Below, one piece after another: positions 1 to 9,044 of a stretch of 12,352 nucleotides of DNA. The notes beneath the pieces are model-generated. The model was not told the origin of the DNA. It did no database searches and was given only the letters and a program-made list of their open reading frames with translations. Position 1 is the first letter of the stretch. Each line of letters opens with the position of its first letter. Origin of the DNA: Verrucomicrobiales bacterium (GTDB taxonomy: Bacteria > Verrucomicrobiota > Verrucomicrobiia > Limisphaerales > UBA1100); NCBI GenBank assembly GCA_003517285.1, contig DPAW01000114.1, positions 1-12,352 on the forward strand. The letters are read 5' to 3'. The position numbers and the translations under genes were made by a program.

Positions 1-1752
<1,752 letters not shown>

Positions 1753-1765
1753 AAAAATTCCTTAA

Positions 1766-1781
1766 AACTGTGCCACTGCAC
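1766..1781 (-). promoter_or_regulatory. Repeat of upstream dyad words in dnaK leader
   Basis: The minus strand reads GTGCAGTGGCACAGTT. It contains the 4-bp hairpin GTGC-AGTG-GCAC and the words GCAGTG and GGCACAGT, both also found in the dyad at 1861-1882 but in the opposite order. It falls at about +9 to +24 of the predicted transcript, so it could be a second binding site for the same regulator or a small leader hairpin. Evidence is limited to word sharing over a short distance. Confidence 0.25.
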
Positions 1782-1799
1782 AAATGATCAGCTACATAA

Positions 1800-1816
1800 A
1801 GCAACGACAGTGCCAG
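1800..1816 (-). promoter_or_regulatory. Sigma-54 (-24/-12) promoter candidate for dnaK
   Basis: Read on the minus strand, the sequence is CTGGCACTGTCGTTGCT. This matches the RpoN consensus YTGGCACG-N4-TTGCW at every specified position except one (T for the G after TGGCAC). The diagnostic GG (1814-1813) and GC (1802-1801) are separated by exactly 10 bases. Placing GC at -13/-12 puts transcription start near 1789, giving a leader of about 37 nt with AAGGA before the dnaK ATG. Spacing, orientation and intergenic position all agree. Whether the organism has RpoN and a matching activator cannot be seen here. Confidence 0.65.
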
Positions 1817-1862
1817 CCCTGAATATGGGTGAAACTACGGATTATTAATGAATATTGCCCGA

Positions 1863-1881
1863 GCACACTGCGACACTGTGC
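1863..1881. promoter_or_regulatory. Dyad upstream of dnaK promoter, possible activator (enhancer) site
   Basis: GCACA-N9-TGTGC is a 19-base inverted repeat. Within it ACACTG is also directly repeated (1865-1870 and 1873-1878). Its centre lies about 83 bases upstream of the start predicted from the sigma-54 element, in the range where bacterial enhancer-binding proteins usually bind. An AT-rich patch (1841-1856) lies between it and the promoter, where a DNA bend would help looping. The word GGCACAGT of this site recurs in the dnaK leader at 1767-1774 (minus). The role is inferred from position and symmetry only. Confidence 0.4.
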
Positions 1882-1990
1882 CTTAATGGCGCAGTTGATG
1901 GGCCGTGGGATTCAGTTAGTGTCTCTCTGTGGGGAATGTTCCCTTGCGGGCGGGAAGAGGGGATTTTAGCTTGGGGCATAGACTAAAAGC

Positions 1991-2764
1991 ATGCGTGCGT
2001 TGATGATTTTAATTGTAGCAGCCTTGGCGGGCCGGTTGGACGCGGCGGTGAAGCCCGACCATATATTGCAGGATCCGCAGGCGCGAGTGTTTCAAACGAT
2101 CGTTGATGTGGAATTGCAAAAACGGTTTGGCGCCCAGATGGCTTTGTACATGCAAGCCATGCGTCCGGCCAACGCGGTGAACGGCAACGGTGTGTTGCGT
2201 ATTCGCCCATCACGGGGAGGGAAGCGCCGGACTGTGCCGGTGGAGTTTCGCACATTCGCGCTAGGGCCGACTTTGGTGAATCAATACGCCGTAAAGGAGG
2301 GCACGTTGACGGTTCGTGCTGCGGTGGGGAAAGATACACAATATGAATGGGCTGCGCCGAACAAAAAGCCGGAGCAGTTGGATGCGGAGCAGGCCATGCA
2401 ATCATTTGCAGGAGCGGATTTTTGCATGGCTGATTTGGGTTTGGAGATGTTGCGTTGGCCCAATCAAAACGTGATCGAACGTAAACTACGCCGTGGTGAA
2501 CTCTGCAGTGTTCTGGTGAGCCGCCCAGCCAAAGTGACTGAAGACGGTTACAGCAAGGTGGTGAGTTGGGTGGATGAAGATTCCATGGGCATCGTGCGCG
2601 CCGAACTATTTGATGCGCAGGGAAAGCTTTTGAAAATCTTCGAGCCCAAGGCCTTTAAGAAGATTGATGGCCAATGGCATCTCAAGGAAATGGAAATGCG
2701 CAACGACCAAACCGGTTCCCGTACGGCCATTGTTTTTGAATTGAAGCCCGCCCCGAAACGCTAA
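1991..2764 (+). CDS. LolA-like outer-membrane lipoprotein-sorting protein
   Basis: Probable periplasmic protein of the LolA-like superfamily (the outer membrane lipoprotein-sorting family, Pfam LolA_like type), whose barrel-shaped members carry lipoproteins or other lipids across the periplasm. The 257-residue product starts with a hydrophobic signal sequence (MRALMILIVAALAG) and a plausible cleavage after LDA. The C-terminal half has the family pattern: FAGADFCMADLGLEMLRWP, then VVSWVDEDSMGIVRAELFDA, GKLLKIFEPKAFKKIDGQWH and KEMEMRNDQTGSRTAIVFEL. This is the usual series of strands ending in a T-x-I-x-F/L strand. ATG at 1991 is preferred over the internal ATG at 2003 because it gives the longer signal peptide; no strong Shine-Dalgarno helps the choice. 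The next gene starts 3 bases after the stop, so the two are almost certainly co-transcribed. Confidence 0.8.
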   Translation: MRALMILIVAALAGRLDAAVKPDHILQDPQARVFQTIVDVELQKRFGAQMALYMQAMRPANAVNGNGVLRIRPSRGGKRRTVPVEFRTFALGPTLVNQYAVKEGTLTVRAAVGKDTQYEWAAPNKKPEQLDAEQAMQSFAGADFCMADLGLEMLRWPNQNVIERKLRRGELCSVLVSRPAKVTEDGYSKVVSWVDEDSMGIVRAELFDAQGKLLKIFEPKAFKKIDGQWHLKEMEMRNDQTGSRTAIVFELKPAPKR

Positions 2765-2767
2765 AAT

Positions 2768-3787
2768 ATGTGGCTTTGCCTTGCCATGATCCTAGGGCCG
2801 CTTGCCCTGTTAATTGCGTGGACGTTTTATCAACACAAACGCACCAAAGCCAACGAGTACGATCAGGTCGGCCCGTTAATTCTCAAGCTGGGTGCCAGTG
2901 GGTTGATGGTTGTTATGATTATCGCCTGTTTGAGCATGGGCGCGCTGGGATTGATTCTTGTTATCGCGCCGGCGTTTTTGCTGGGGTTACTCTGGGTGGG
3001 GCCGGCGATGGATCTTCTGGGAGGCAAGGCAATCAACTCACTGATGGGTGGGGGCGAAGAGGTCGAGCCCAAGCCGTTGTATTCAGTGGCTGAGGCGAAA
3101 TGGCGTTCCGGGAAAGCGAAGCTGGCGATTGAGCTAATTGATGATGAGCTCGAAAAATTCCCGGGAGATTTCGAGGGGCAAATGCTGAAGGCAACCATTC
3201 AAATGGAGTCCCTGCAAGATTTTGCCACGGCCGAAGGCACCTTGTTGGGCATCGCGGCCCAGGAACAACACGAGCCAGGACAGATTGCCCGGGCAATGAA
3301 TCAACTCGCCGATTGGCAGAAAAAGGAAGGGCTGGAGGAGGCCATGCGGCTGACACTGACGGGATTGCGCGACCGTTTTCCGAGATCGGGCATTGAGCTG
3401 GCCTGTGCCCAGCGCCTGGCGCGTTTGGATTTTTCCGTGGATTCCAATGATCGTCGCGATGCCAGCGAGCTGGTCTCTGAATGTCTTAAGCAACTGGAGA
3501 AACATCCCTTGGATAACCAAACCCGTGAGCAGTTGGCGCGGATATATTTCAAACGCTACGGTAAACTGGATTTGGCGTGGGAGGAATTAAACAAGTTGTT
3601 CGCCAATCCATTTCAGCAACCCCGCGACTTGGCGCGCTGGCTCAATCTCATGGCTGATTGGCATTTGGAAAAAAAGAATCCGGAAGGCGCACGCCAATGC
3701 ATGCAACAGGTCATGACGCGGTTTCCGGATTTACCGTTCGCCGAGGAGGCTCAGGCGCGCCTCACCCGGATGCAGGATGTGGTCTAG
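2768..3787 (+). CDS. Membrane-anchored tetratricopeptide-repeat protein
   Basis: 339 residues. The N-terminal part is hydrophobic, with about three membrane segments: residues 3-20, about 38-56 and about 60-78. A soluble region of TPR-like helical pairs follows to the end (about 100-339). It includes LYSVAEAKWRSGKAKLAIEL, FPGDFEGQMLKATI, ALAWEELNKLF-like segments and a final WHLEKKNPEGARQCMQQVMT-RFPDLPFAEEAQARLT repeat. TPR arrays of this kind hold partner proteins. The partner is not evident, though tight linkage to the LolA-like gene (3-base gap) suggests an envelope assembly role. The ATG at 2768 has no clear Shine-Dalgarno, so translational coupling to the preceding gene is likely. The stop codon lies in a CTAG shared with the stop of the opposing lipoprotein gene. 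No specific family beyond TPR is recognised. Confidence 0.85.
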   Translation: MWLCLAMILGPLALLIAWTFYQHKRTKANEYDQVGPLILKLGASGLMVVMIIACLSMGALGLILVIAPAFLLGLLWVGPAMDLLGGKAINSLMGGGEEVEPKPLYSVAEAKWRSGKAKLAIELIDDELEKFPGDFEGQMLKATIQMESLQDFATAEGTLLGIAAQEQHEPGQIARAMNQLADWQKKEGLEEAMRLTLTGLRDRFPRSGIELACAQRLARLDFSVDSNDRRDASELVSECLKQLEKHPLDNQTREQLARIYFKRYGKLDLAWEELNKLFANPFQQPRDLARWLNLMADWHLEKKNPEGARQCMQQVMTRFPDLPFAEEAQARLTRMQDVV

Positions 3788-4200
3788 TTCTGGGGCTGCG
3801 GATTGGCTGCTGCAATCAGGGCCAGTGTCACTTGCTCGGCAATGGCCGAGGCGGTTTGTTGATCGGGATTTCGATACTTGGTGCGGACTTGAATGCGCAC
3901 GGCGGAAATCGCCTCGGGCGCCTGTGAATCCGGCGAGATTTTCACCCACACATAACGCGTATTGATCCGGGCGCTAATGACATTCTTGGTGGCCTCTTCT
4001 CCGGTGATCGTACCCATGGCTCCTAACGCGACACGGGTCGCCGCCATGACATCGGCCACGGGTTTGTCGTAACGCCGTTCCACGGAGTCGGTCCGCCAAG
4101 GGATGGGGGTGAATTTGGATTTATCATCTGCGGTGGTGAAGCAGCCCGCGCCGAGTACCACGGCCAAGCCCGTCAGAAAGAATGTTTTTATCGCCCTCAT
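3784..4200 (-). CDS. Small lipoprotein of unknown function (DUF3568-like)
   Basis: 138 residues from ATG at 4200. The start MRAIKTFFLTGLAVVLGAGC is a textbook lipoprotein signal: basic n-region, hydrophobic core and lipobox LGAGC, with C20 as the lipidated residue. A TTG at 4215 would add five residues (MIGRP) and spoil the compact n-region, so the ATG is chosen; neither has a strong Shine-Dalgarno. The mature part runs RRYDKPVADVMAATRVALGAM, then GTITGEEATKNVISARINTRYVWVKI and a SAVRIQVRTKY strand. Alternating helix and strands with Y-x-x-P-x-x-x-V near the start resemble DUF3568-type lipoproteins, an uncharacterised family. Likely anchored to the inner or outer membrane facing the periplasm. 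The gene converges on the TPR gene with overlapping stops and is divergent from the cytochrome gene. Confidence 0.8.
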   Translation of the reverse strand: MRAIKTFFLTGLAVVLGAGCFTTADDKSKFTPIPWRTDSVERRYDKPVADVMAATRVALGAMGTITGEEATKNVISARINTRYVWVKISPDSQAPEAISAVRIQVRTKYRNPDQQTASAIAEQVTLALIAAANPQPQN

Positions 4201-4225
4201 TGGACGGCCAATCAAAGCAGCGAGC

Positions 4226-4255
4226 TATAAATGAACAAGGGGGAACGATTCACAA
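4226..4255 (-). promoter_or_regulatory. Weak sigma-70-like promoter candidate for the lipoprotein gene
   Basis: Read on the minus strand: TTGTGA, an 18-base spacer, then TTTATA, about 25 bases before the lipoprotein ATG. TTGTGA matches 4 of 6 of the -35 consensus, while the -10 is poor. The stretch 4201-4309 is the only space in which both divergent genes could be started. On the plus strand TTGTCA (4268-4273), N17, TACCGT (4291-4296) is an equally weak candidate for the cytochrome gene and would leave a leader of only about 8 nt. Confidence 0.25.
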
Positions 4256-4309
4256 TCCAATTGCGTCTTGTCAGTAACTGCGGTGGTCCGTACCGTGCGC
4301 CTTTCTGGG

Positions 4310-6868
4310 ATGAAAAACAGTTTTCTGATCATCATGATGGCCGCCGGCTTGGCGGGGTGGAGCACGTCGGCTTGGGGGCAACGCGGCGACAAAAAGGGGC
4401 AGCAACAACCGGAGGTGTGGAAGGGTTTTGATGTGCCACCCGCTCCGGCCCTGACTCCGGAGGAGGCATTGAAGAGTTTCAAGTTGCAGTCCGGCTTTCG
4501 CATTGAAATTGCAGCGGCCGATCCGCTGGTACACGACCCGGTGGCGATGAAGTTTGATGAAGACGGTCGCATGTGGGTGGTGGAAATGCGCGCTTACATG
4601 CCGAATGTGGACGGTACTGGCGAGGATGCCAAGGTCGGCAGTGTGGCCGTGCTGGAGGACACGAATGGCGATGGCCGCATGGATAAGCGTACGGAATTTC
4701 TAAGCGGCTTAAATACGCCGCGGGCTATTGCACTGGTGAAGGGTGGCGTGTTGGTTTCCGAGCCGCCAGTCCTTTGGTACTGTCAGGATATCGATGGGGA
4801 TTTGAAGGCGGACAAAAAGACTGAGGCATTTCGGGGGTACGCATCCCAAGGGCCTGTGGAGCATACGGAAAACGGATTGATGCCCGGGCTGGATAATTGG
4901 CTGTACAATGCCAAGTCCACTAAGCGCCTAAGGTTTGTGGGTGGAAAAGTCTTGGTGGAGAACACCGTCTTCCGCGGTCAATGGGGCATTGCGCAGGACA
5001 ACTACGGTCGGCTCTATTACAATAGCAATTCGGCACCGCTCTTTTGCGACACCATTCCCGGAGTCTACACGGTACGCAATCCGCATCATCCCACGCGCAA
5101 TGGGTTGGGCTATCGCCTTTGGGGTGACAACAGCGTGTGGACAGGTCGGTTGAACACCGGCATTAATCGCGGATACCAAGAAGGTATGCTGCGGGAAGGC
5201 CGCTTGGCGCGTTGGACCGGCGCCAGCGGTCCGGTTATTTATCGAGGCGACCAATATCCCGCCGAGCTTGTGGGCGACGCCTTCATCCCGGAACCATGCG
5301 GCAACATGATTCGGTTGCAGAAACTCACCTGGAAAGACGGTCGACCTTCCGGTGCCAACGCATACGACAAGGCCGAGTGGCTTACTTCCACCGATGAACG
5401 GTTTCGTCCCGTGAGTCTCTACAACGGACCCGACGGCTGCGTGTATATCGTGGACATGTACCGCGGCATTCTGCAGCACAAACATTATGTGACTACGTTC
5501 CTGCGTAAACAGATCATTGAGCGCAAACTGGATAAGCACATCGGACTCGGCCGCATTTATCGCGTGGTGCACACCGGCCAAAAACCGCAGGCCGCTCCAA
5601 AGATGTCCGGGCAGGACTATGAGCAACTGATCGGGCATTTGGAATCCGACAATGGTTGGCGCCGCGATACCGCCCAACGGTTGTTGGTGGAGCGAAATGA
5701 AAAAGGCGCCCTCCCCATTCTTCGGGAGATTGCCACAGCCAGCGAACATCATTTGGCCCGTCAGCATGCGCTGTGGACGTTGGAAGGCATGGGCGGGCTG
5801 GACGCATCGACTATTGCGCGAGCCTTGGGCGATGACCATCCGCGCGTGCGTATTGCGGCTTTGCGGGTGGCCGAATCCTTTACCGCCGCGCTGGGTAGCA
5901 GCGAGGCGGATTCGGAAGCGCGCGTGGCCTTGTTGCCGGCGTTGACGGAAGTGGCGCAGGACGAAGATGCAGATGTGCGCCAGCAGGTGGCCTTGAGCCT
6001 GCCCGCGATTAAAGCGCCGGGCGTGGAGCCGCTGCTTCGGGCGTTTGTGGTTAAGCACGCGGAGAACAGCGTGGTGCGGGATGGCCTAATCACGGGCTTG
6101 GCCGGGCGCGAGCTGGAGTTTCTTCAACGCGTCGGGGCCAGTGAAGAATGGGTGTCCAACAGCAATTTGCGCAACATCGTGCAGGATCTGGCCGGTTGCG
6201 TGGCGCGCCAGCGGAATGCCGCACGGCTGGAGCAATTACTGAAACTGGCACAAAGCCTGCCTTCGATAGGGCAGGTGAATTTGCTCGATGGCATCAATAA
6301 GGCGGCGTTCCCGAAAGGGCGGGCTCTGAAGCCGGTTGCCTTCCAATCGCAGCCCTTGTCCATGGCGTCCATGGCAGAGAGCAATGATCAAACGGTTCAG
6401 GAACGCCTGGTGCGTTTGTCGAAATTCATCGTATGGGGCGAAGCCGCTAAGCCGCCCGCCCCACCGCGTGCCTTGACGGCTGCGGAGCAAGAGCAATTTG
6501 AACTAGGTAAAGTCTTGTACACCGCCACCTGTGGCGCGTGTCATCAGGCCAATGGCTTGGGCGAAGAAGGTAAGGCGCCGCCTCTCCTAGACTCGCCATT
6601 CCTCGTGGGACCGGCGGATCGGGCGATTGGCATTGTGGTGCACGGCGTGACCGGACCTATCACGGTGCACGGCCGTCAATACAACATGAGCATGCCGGCG
6701 TTGCAGGGTTTTCAGTCCGAGCAGATTGCGGCCATCCTTACCTACACCCGCCGCGAATGGGATCACCGTGCGAATCCGGTCACCGTCGAGCAGGTAAAAA
6801 GACTAAAGTCGTTACAGAAAAATAGGGAAGCGCCTTGGACGGAGGCGGAGTTGCTGAAGCTGAAGTAA
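4310..6868 (+). CDS. PVC-type exported dehydrogenase with HEAT-like repeats and C-terminal cytochrome c
   Basis: 852 residues from ATG at 4310. That start gives a clean Sec signal (MKNSFLIIMMAAGLAGW, cleavage near SAWG|Q24); an upstream in-frame TTG at 4268 would put 14 extra residues before it. Residues about 50-430 form a sugar-dehydrogenase-like beta-propeller of the Pirellula/Verrucomicrobium N-terminal family, with FRIEIAAADPLVHDP and MKFDEDGRMWVVEMRAY. Two EF-hand-like loops, DTNGDGRMD (117-125) and DIDGDLKAD (160-168), probably bind calcium. Residues about 435-640 are helical HEAT-like repeats. The tail is a class I cytochrome c domain with haem motif C741-G-A-C744-H745 and a likely axial Met in NMSMPAL (M793 or M795). 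Members are thought to oxidise sugars or alcohols in the periplasm and pass electrons to a haem; the substrate is unknown. It ends 1 base before the opposing gene's stop. Strong phylum marker. Confidence 0.93.
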   Translation: MKNSFLIIMMAAGLAGWSTSAWGQRGDKKGQQQPEVWKGFDVPPAPALTPEEALKSFKLQSGFRIEIAAADPLVHDPVAMKFDEDGRMWVVEMRAYMPNVDGTGEDAKVGSVAVLEDTNGDGRMDKRTEFLSGLNTPRAIALVKGGVLVSEPPVLWYCQDIDGDLKADKKTEAFRGYASQGPVEHTENGLMPGLDNWLYNAKSTKRLRFVGGKVLVENTVFRGQWGIAQDNYGRLYYNSNSAPLFCDTIPGVYTVRNPHHPTRNGLGYRLWGDNSVWTGRLNTGINRGYQEGMLREGRLARWTGASGPVIYRGDQYPAELVGDAFIPEPCGNMIRLQKLTWKDGRPSGANAYDKAEWLTSTDERFRPVSLYNGPDGCVYIVDMYRGILQHKHYVTTFLRKQIIERKLDKHIGLGRIYRVVHTGQKPQAAPKMSGQDYEQLIGHLESDNGWRRDTAQRLLVERNEKGALPILREIATASEHHLARQHALWTLEGMGGLDASTIARALGDDHPRVRIAALRVAESFTAALGSSEADSEARVALLPALTEVAQDEDADVRQQVALSLPAIKAPGVEPLLRAFVVKHAENSVVRDGLITGLAGRELEFLQRVGASEEWVSNSNLRNIVQDLAGCVARQRNAARLEQLLKLAQSLPSIGQVNLLDGINKAAFPKGRALKPVAFQSQPLSMASMAESNDQTVQERLVRLSKFIVWGEAAKPPAPPRALTAAEQEQFELGKVLYTATCGACHQANGLGEEGKAPPLLDSPFLVGPADRAIGIVVHGVTGPITVHGRQYNMSMPALQGFQSEQIAAILTYTRREWDHRANPVTVEQVKRLKSLQKNREAPWTEAELLKLK

Positions 6869-6869
6869 T

Positions 6870-8003
6870 TTAGGGCAGCGCTTCCACCAGAGTCACAGTG
6901 CCGTTGACAAAATGGAAGTGCACCTGTGTGCGCAAGGTGTCATCGACGAGATTTCGGATTCTCATGTTCCGATAGGCGTATATTTTGCCGTCGATAATTT
7001 CATCGGGATTACCAAATTCCTCAACGATCTTAGTGTAATATTGGGTGAGGTACACCAGATCGATTCGTTTATCCACTTGACCGGGCGGCGTGAGGGTATC
7101 GGGTTTGCCGATTAACCAAGCGCGTGCGCGGTTGGGTAACTGGCCGGGGATTACGGTGGGCGCATTGGTGTTGGTGATGCTGGTGATAGGCTCAAGAGGC
7201 GGCGGGGCGACTTGGACAGGCGGCGGAATGATGGAGAGCAGCTGGCCTTCACGATTCCAAATGGTGCGCCGAATGATGTTGTTGTTTTCGTAAACGAGTT
7301 CTTGCGAACGGATGCCGGTGTCATTCCAATAAAGCAAAATGGTGCCGGTGCCGTCTTGAAGCTGGCCGGAGAGTTGCCCTTGGAAATCGTAGCTGGTGGC
7401 CTGTATCAACCGGCCGTTATGATAAGTTTCCTTGAGGGCCGTTTTTCCATTGATGTGCCAAGTGGTACGTTGGCCGTGGCGTACGCCGTCGGAGAAGGTA
7501 GTTTGCTCCCATTGCGAGCCGTCGTTAAAAAAGGCGTGGGCTATGCCGTCAAAGGGATCGGGCTGGCCTTGTTCATAGGTAAGATTATCCCCGCGCCGTT
7601 CGAGGGTTTCCATCAACGTTTTTTCGTTCAGGAATTTCAGCCAGGCAAAGAGCGAGAGTGCCAGGACGCCGATCATGGCGGTCCAGATGCCGATCCGCAT
7701 CCAGTTGCGCTGAGGTAGCTCAGTGTGCTGCCGGGACACCATGAATTGCGCGGTTGGGCTGGCAGGACGGCCTTCAAGGGCTGCGGTGGCGGCAGCAGCA
7801 GCTTCGGCCCGGCGTTGTTCGCGCAGGGCAAAGGCGCGGTCGGCGAGTCCGTCGATTTGATCAAGGGTCACCCATTCGCGGCTGCCGTCGGGCCAGGCAA
7901 TATCCCATGTATGCAGTTTTCCCTCAGCGAGCAGTTGGCACGCTTGATCATAGTTATAGGGGCCCAAATGGCGCCCATCCCGATTGACGAGAATGTGCAG
8001 CAT
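6870..8003 (-). CDS. GYF-domain / transmembrane / MORN-repeat protein
   Basis: 377 residues. Residues 1-55 resemble the bacterial GYF_2 domain: LVNRDGRHLGPYNYDQACQL, then a W-D-x-x-W-P-D-G-S-R-E-W segment typical of that fold, usually a cytoplasmic peptide-binding module. An Ala/Arg-rich linker (about 56-80) leads to one membrane helix (about 103-124, MRIGIWTAMIGVLALSLFAW). Residues about 150-260 are MORN_2-like repeats of the YwqK type: FFNDGSQWEQTTFSDGVRHG, INGKTALKETYHNGRL, YDFQGQLSGQLQDG, YWNDTGIRSQELVYEN. A proline-rich spacer (258-272) precedes a C-terminal domain (about 295-377) with EEFGNPDEI and VHFHFVNGTV, loosely like BamE/SmpA folds. Likely topology is N-terminus inside and repeats in the periplasm. 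ATG at 8003 has a strong AAGGAGG 7 bases upstream. It lies 74 bases downstream of the SirB1-like gene on the same strand. Function unknown. Confidence 0.82.
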   Translation of the reverse strand: MLHILVNRDGRHLGPYNYDQACQLLAEGKLHTWDIAWPDGSREWVTLDQIDGLADRAFALREQRRAEAAAAATAALEGRPASPTAQFMVSRQHTELPQRNWMRIGIWTAMIGVLALSLFAWLKFLNEKTLMETLERRGDNLTYEQGQPDPFDGIAHAFFNDGSQWEQTTFSDGVRHGQRTTWHINGKTALKETYHNGRLIQATSYDFQGQLSGQLQDGTGTILLYWNDTGIRSQELVYENNNIIRRTIWNREGQLLSIIPPPVQVAPPPLEPITSITNTNAPTVIPGQLPNRARAWLIGKPDTLTPPGQVDKRIDLVYLTQYYTKIVEEFGNPDEIIDGKIYAYRNMRIRNLVDDTLRTQVHFHFVNGTVTLVEALP

Positions 8004-8009
8004 GAAAAG

Positions 8010-8034
8010 GCCTCCTTGGCCTTGCGGGGGAGGC
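8010..8034 (-). promoter_or_regulatory. Hairpin enclosing the ribosome binding site of the GYF/MORN gene
   Basis: In the mRNA sense, GCCTCC (8015-8010 region partner) and GGAGGC form a 6-bp inverted repeat: forward GCCTCC at 8010-8015 and GGAGGC at 8029-8034, loop 13 bases. In the transcript the arm nearest the ATG contains GGAGG, the core of the Shine-Dalgarno. Folding would therefore hide the ribosome binding site. This is either a translational control element or a chance result of a purine-rich Shine-Dalgarno next to a pyrimidine run. No T-tract follows, so it is not a terminator. Confidence 0.4.
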
Positions 8035-8077
8035 TATGCAGAAAGGATTGTAAATCAAAGGTTTAACGCATTTTTTC

Positions 8078-8950
8078 TTACTTCGAGAGGGCGACGATGT
8101 ACCCGTGAAGACGGGTGGCGTCGGCGGCTTGATTATCGCGTTGATAAATCTGGTGCAGGTTGCTGCACATGCGTAGTAGGATGCGCCGGGAACTGGCTGG
8201 CATGAGAAAGGCCTCGTGAAATTCATAGCCGGCTTGCTTGAGGTATTTAATGCAATCGGTCTTGGTGAGAAGCCGACCCTTATTAAATGCATCAATGTAG
8301 TAATCCTGTCGGGGTGTCTGAAAACGGCACAGAAAGTGACCGGGCAATCCAATGCCGTTCACAGGCAAACCCAAGCGTCGGCCGACCAGTTGATAAATCA
8401 TGCATAGGGAAATGGGGTTTCCCGTGCGCTGATCGATCACGCGGTTGAGGTAGCTATTGTCTGCAGAGTAGTAATTATCCTCGTTGCCTTGGTAACGTTG
8501 GGTTTGAAAGAGATAGCGATTGATGGCGGCCATGATGCCTTCGGGTTCGGAGCCGAAATCAATTTTCTGCATGAGATCATGCGCGTAATCGTCCAGCACG
8601 GCGCGATAGGCCTGGGTATTGATGTCGGGATCCACGGTGTGGGCCAAGAGCCAGCAGGCTTCTTCCAAATCGAAATCCTCACCATGATTTAGGCAAAAAG
8701 CGTGAAATTTAGTGTCGGCCCTAAGACATTTGAAATGGGAGATTATATTTAACGAACGGCGCCGTATTAAGGGGTTATCATCTAAAACATAATTTTCCAG
8801 CCAGCCACAGACATCCGGTCCCACAGAGATTATTTTCTCGCGGACAGGTAGGTATATCTCGGGATCTTCATCGGCTAACAAACATACTAACGCCTTTCTC
8901 TCTTCCTGAGATAAATCAATCTTCGTTTTTCTCAAATTCGATTCACCCAT
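8078..8950 (-). CDS. SirB1-family transglutaminase-like protein
   Basis: 290 residues from ATG at 8950. The N-terminal part (about 10-75) looks like a short HEAT-like helical segment (CLLADEDPEIYLPVREKI and NPLIRRRSLNII). The rest is the SirB1/Transglut_core2 domain: YYSADNSYLNRVIDQRTGNP, ISLCMIYQLVGRRLGLPVNG, GIGLPGHFLCRF and YYIDAFNKGRLL. H205 (GLPGHF) and D220 (YYID) sit where a transglutaminase-like fold carries His and Asp. The Cys position is less clear: C183 is present, but this family commonly has Ser or Ala nearby, so catalysis is doubtful. Members are cytosolic and widespread with poorly defined function, sometimes next to peptide-chain or tetratricopeptide genes. Only AAGGTGG 13 bases upstream could serve as a Shine-Dalgarno, which is far. 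First gene of a probable two-gene unit with the GYF/MORN gene. Confidence 0.88.
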   Translation of the reverse strand: MGESNLRKTKIDLSQEERKALVCLLADEDPEIYLPVREKIISVGPDVCGWLENYVLDDNPLIRRRSLNIISHFKCLRADTKFHAFCLNHGEDFDLEEACWLLAHTVDPDINTQAYRAVLDDYAHDLMQKIDFGSEPEGIMAAINRYLFQTQRYQGNEDNYYSADNSYLNRVIDQRTGNPISLCMIYQLVGRRLGLPVNGIGLPGHFLCRFQTPRQDYYIDAFNKGRLLTKTDCIKYLKQAGYEFHEAFLMPASSRRILLRMCSNLHQIYQRDNQAADATRLHGYIVALSK

Positions 8951-9044
8951 TGAGATGAACTTGCCACCTTCTTATACTAAACGCAAATTTACTGAAAAAT
9001 GGATAAATCCTCGGTTTAATAATTATTTTTAACGTTTAACAGAC

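Larger units (their letters stand above)
1753..1990. promoter_or_regulatory. Divergent control region between dnaK and the LolA-like gene
   Basis: 238 bases without a gene, separating two divergently read genes. The dnaK side holds a sigma-54-like promoter (1800-1816), an AT-rich patch at 1841-1856 and a dyad at 1863-1881, in the order expected for an enhancer-driven promoter. No CIRCE element (TTAGCACTC-N9-GAGTGCTAA) was found. For the rightward gene I see no convincing -35/-10 pair. The last 100 bases are GC-rich with a short imperfect palindrome GGGAATGTTCCC at 1932-1943, and the start at 1991 lacks a strong Shine-Dalgarno. Confidence 0.6.

Noticed and set aside
1861..1882. Possible CIRCE/HrcA operator before dnaK
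   Set aside because: The dyad shares only a few bases with TTAGCACTC-N9-GAGTGCTAA and lacks the conserved arms.
1932..1943. GGGAATGTTCCC palindrome before the LolA-like gene
   Set aside because: Five-base arms in a GC-rich region are expected by chance and no promoter is nearby to give it meaning.
4928..6058. 376-codon leftward open frame
   Set aside because: Fully antisense to the dehydrogenase-cytochrome gene; the translated sequence is low in recognisable structure and mirrors the codon bias of the real gene.
7932..7950. TTGGCACGCTTGATC as a second sigma-54 site
   Set aside because: It lacks the TTGC at the right distance and lies inside the GYF/MORN coding sequence.
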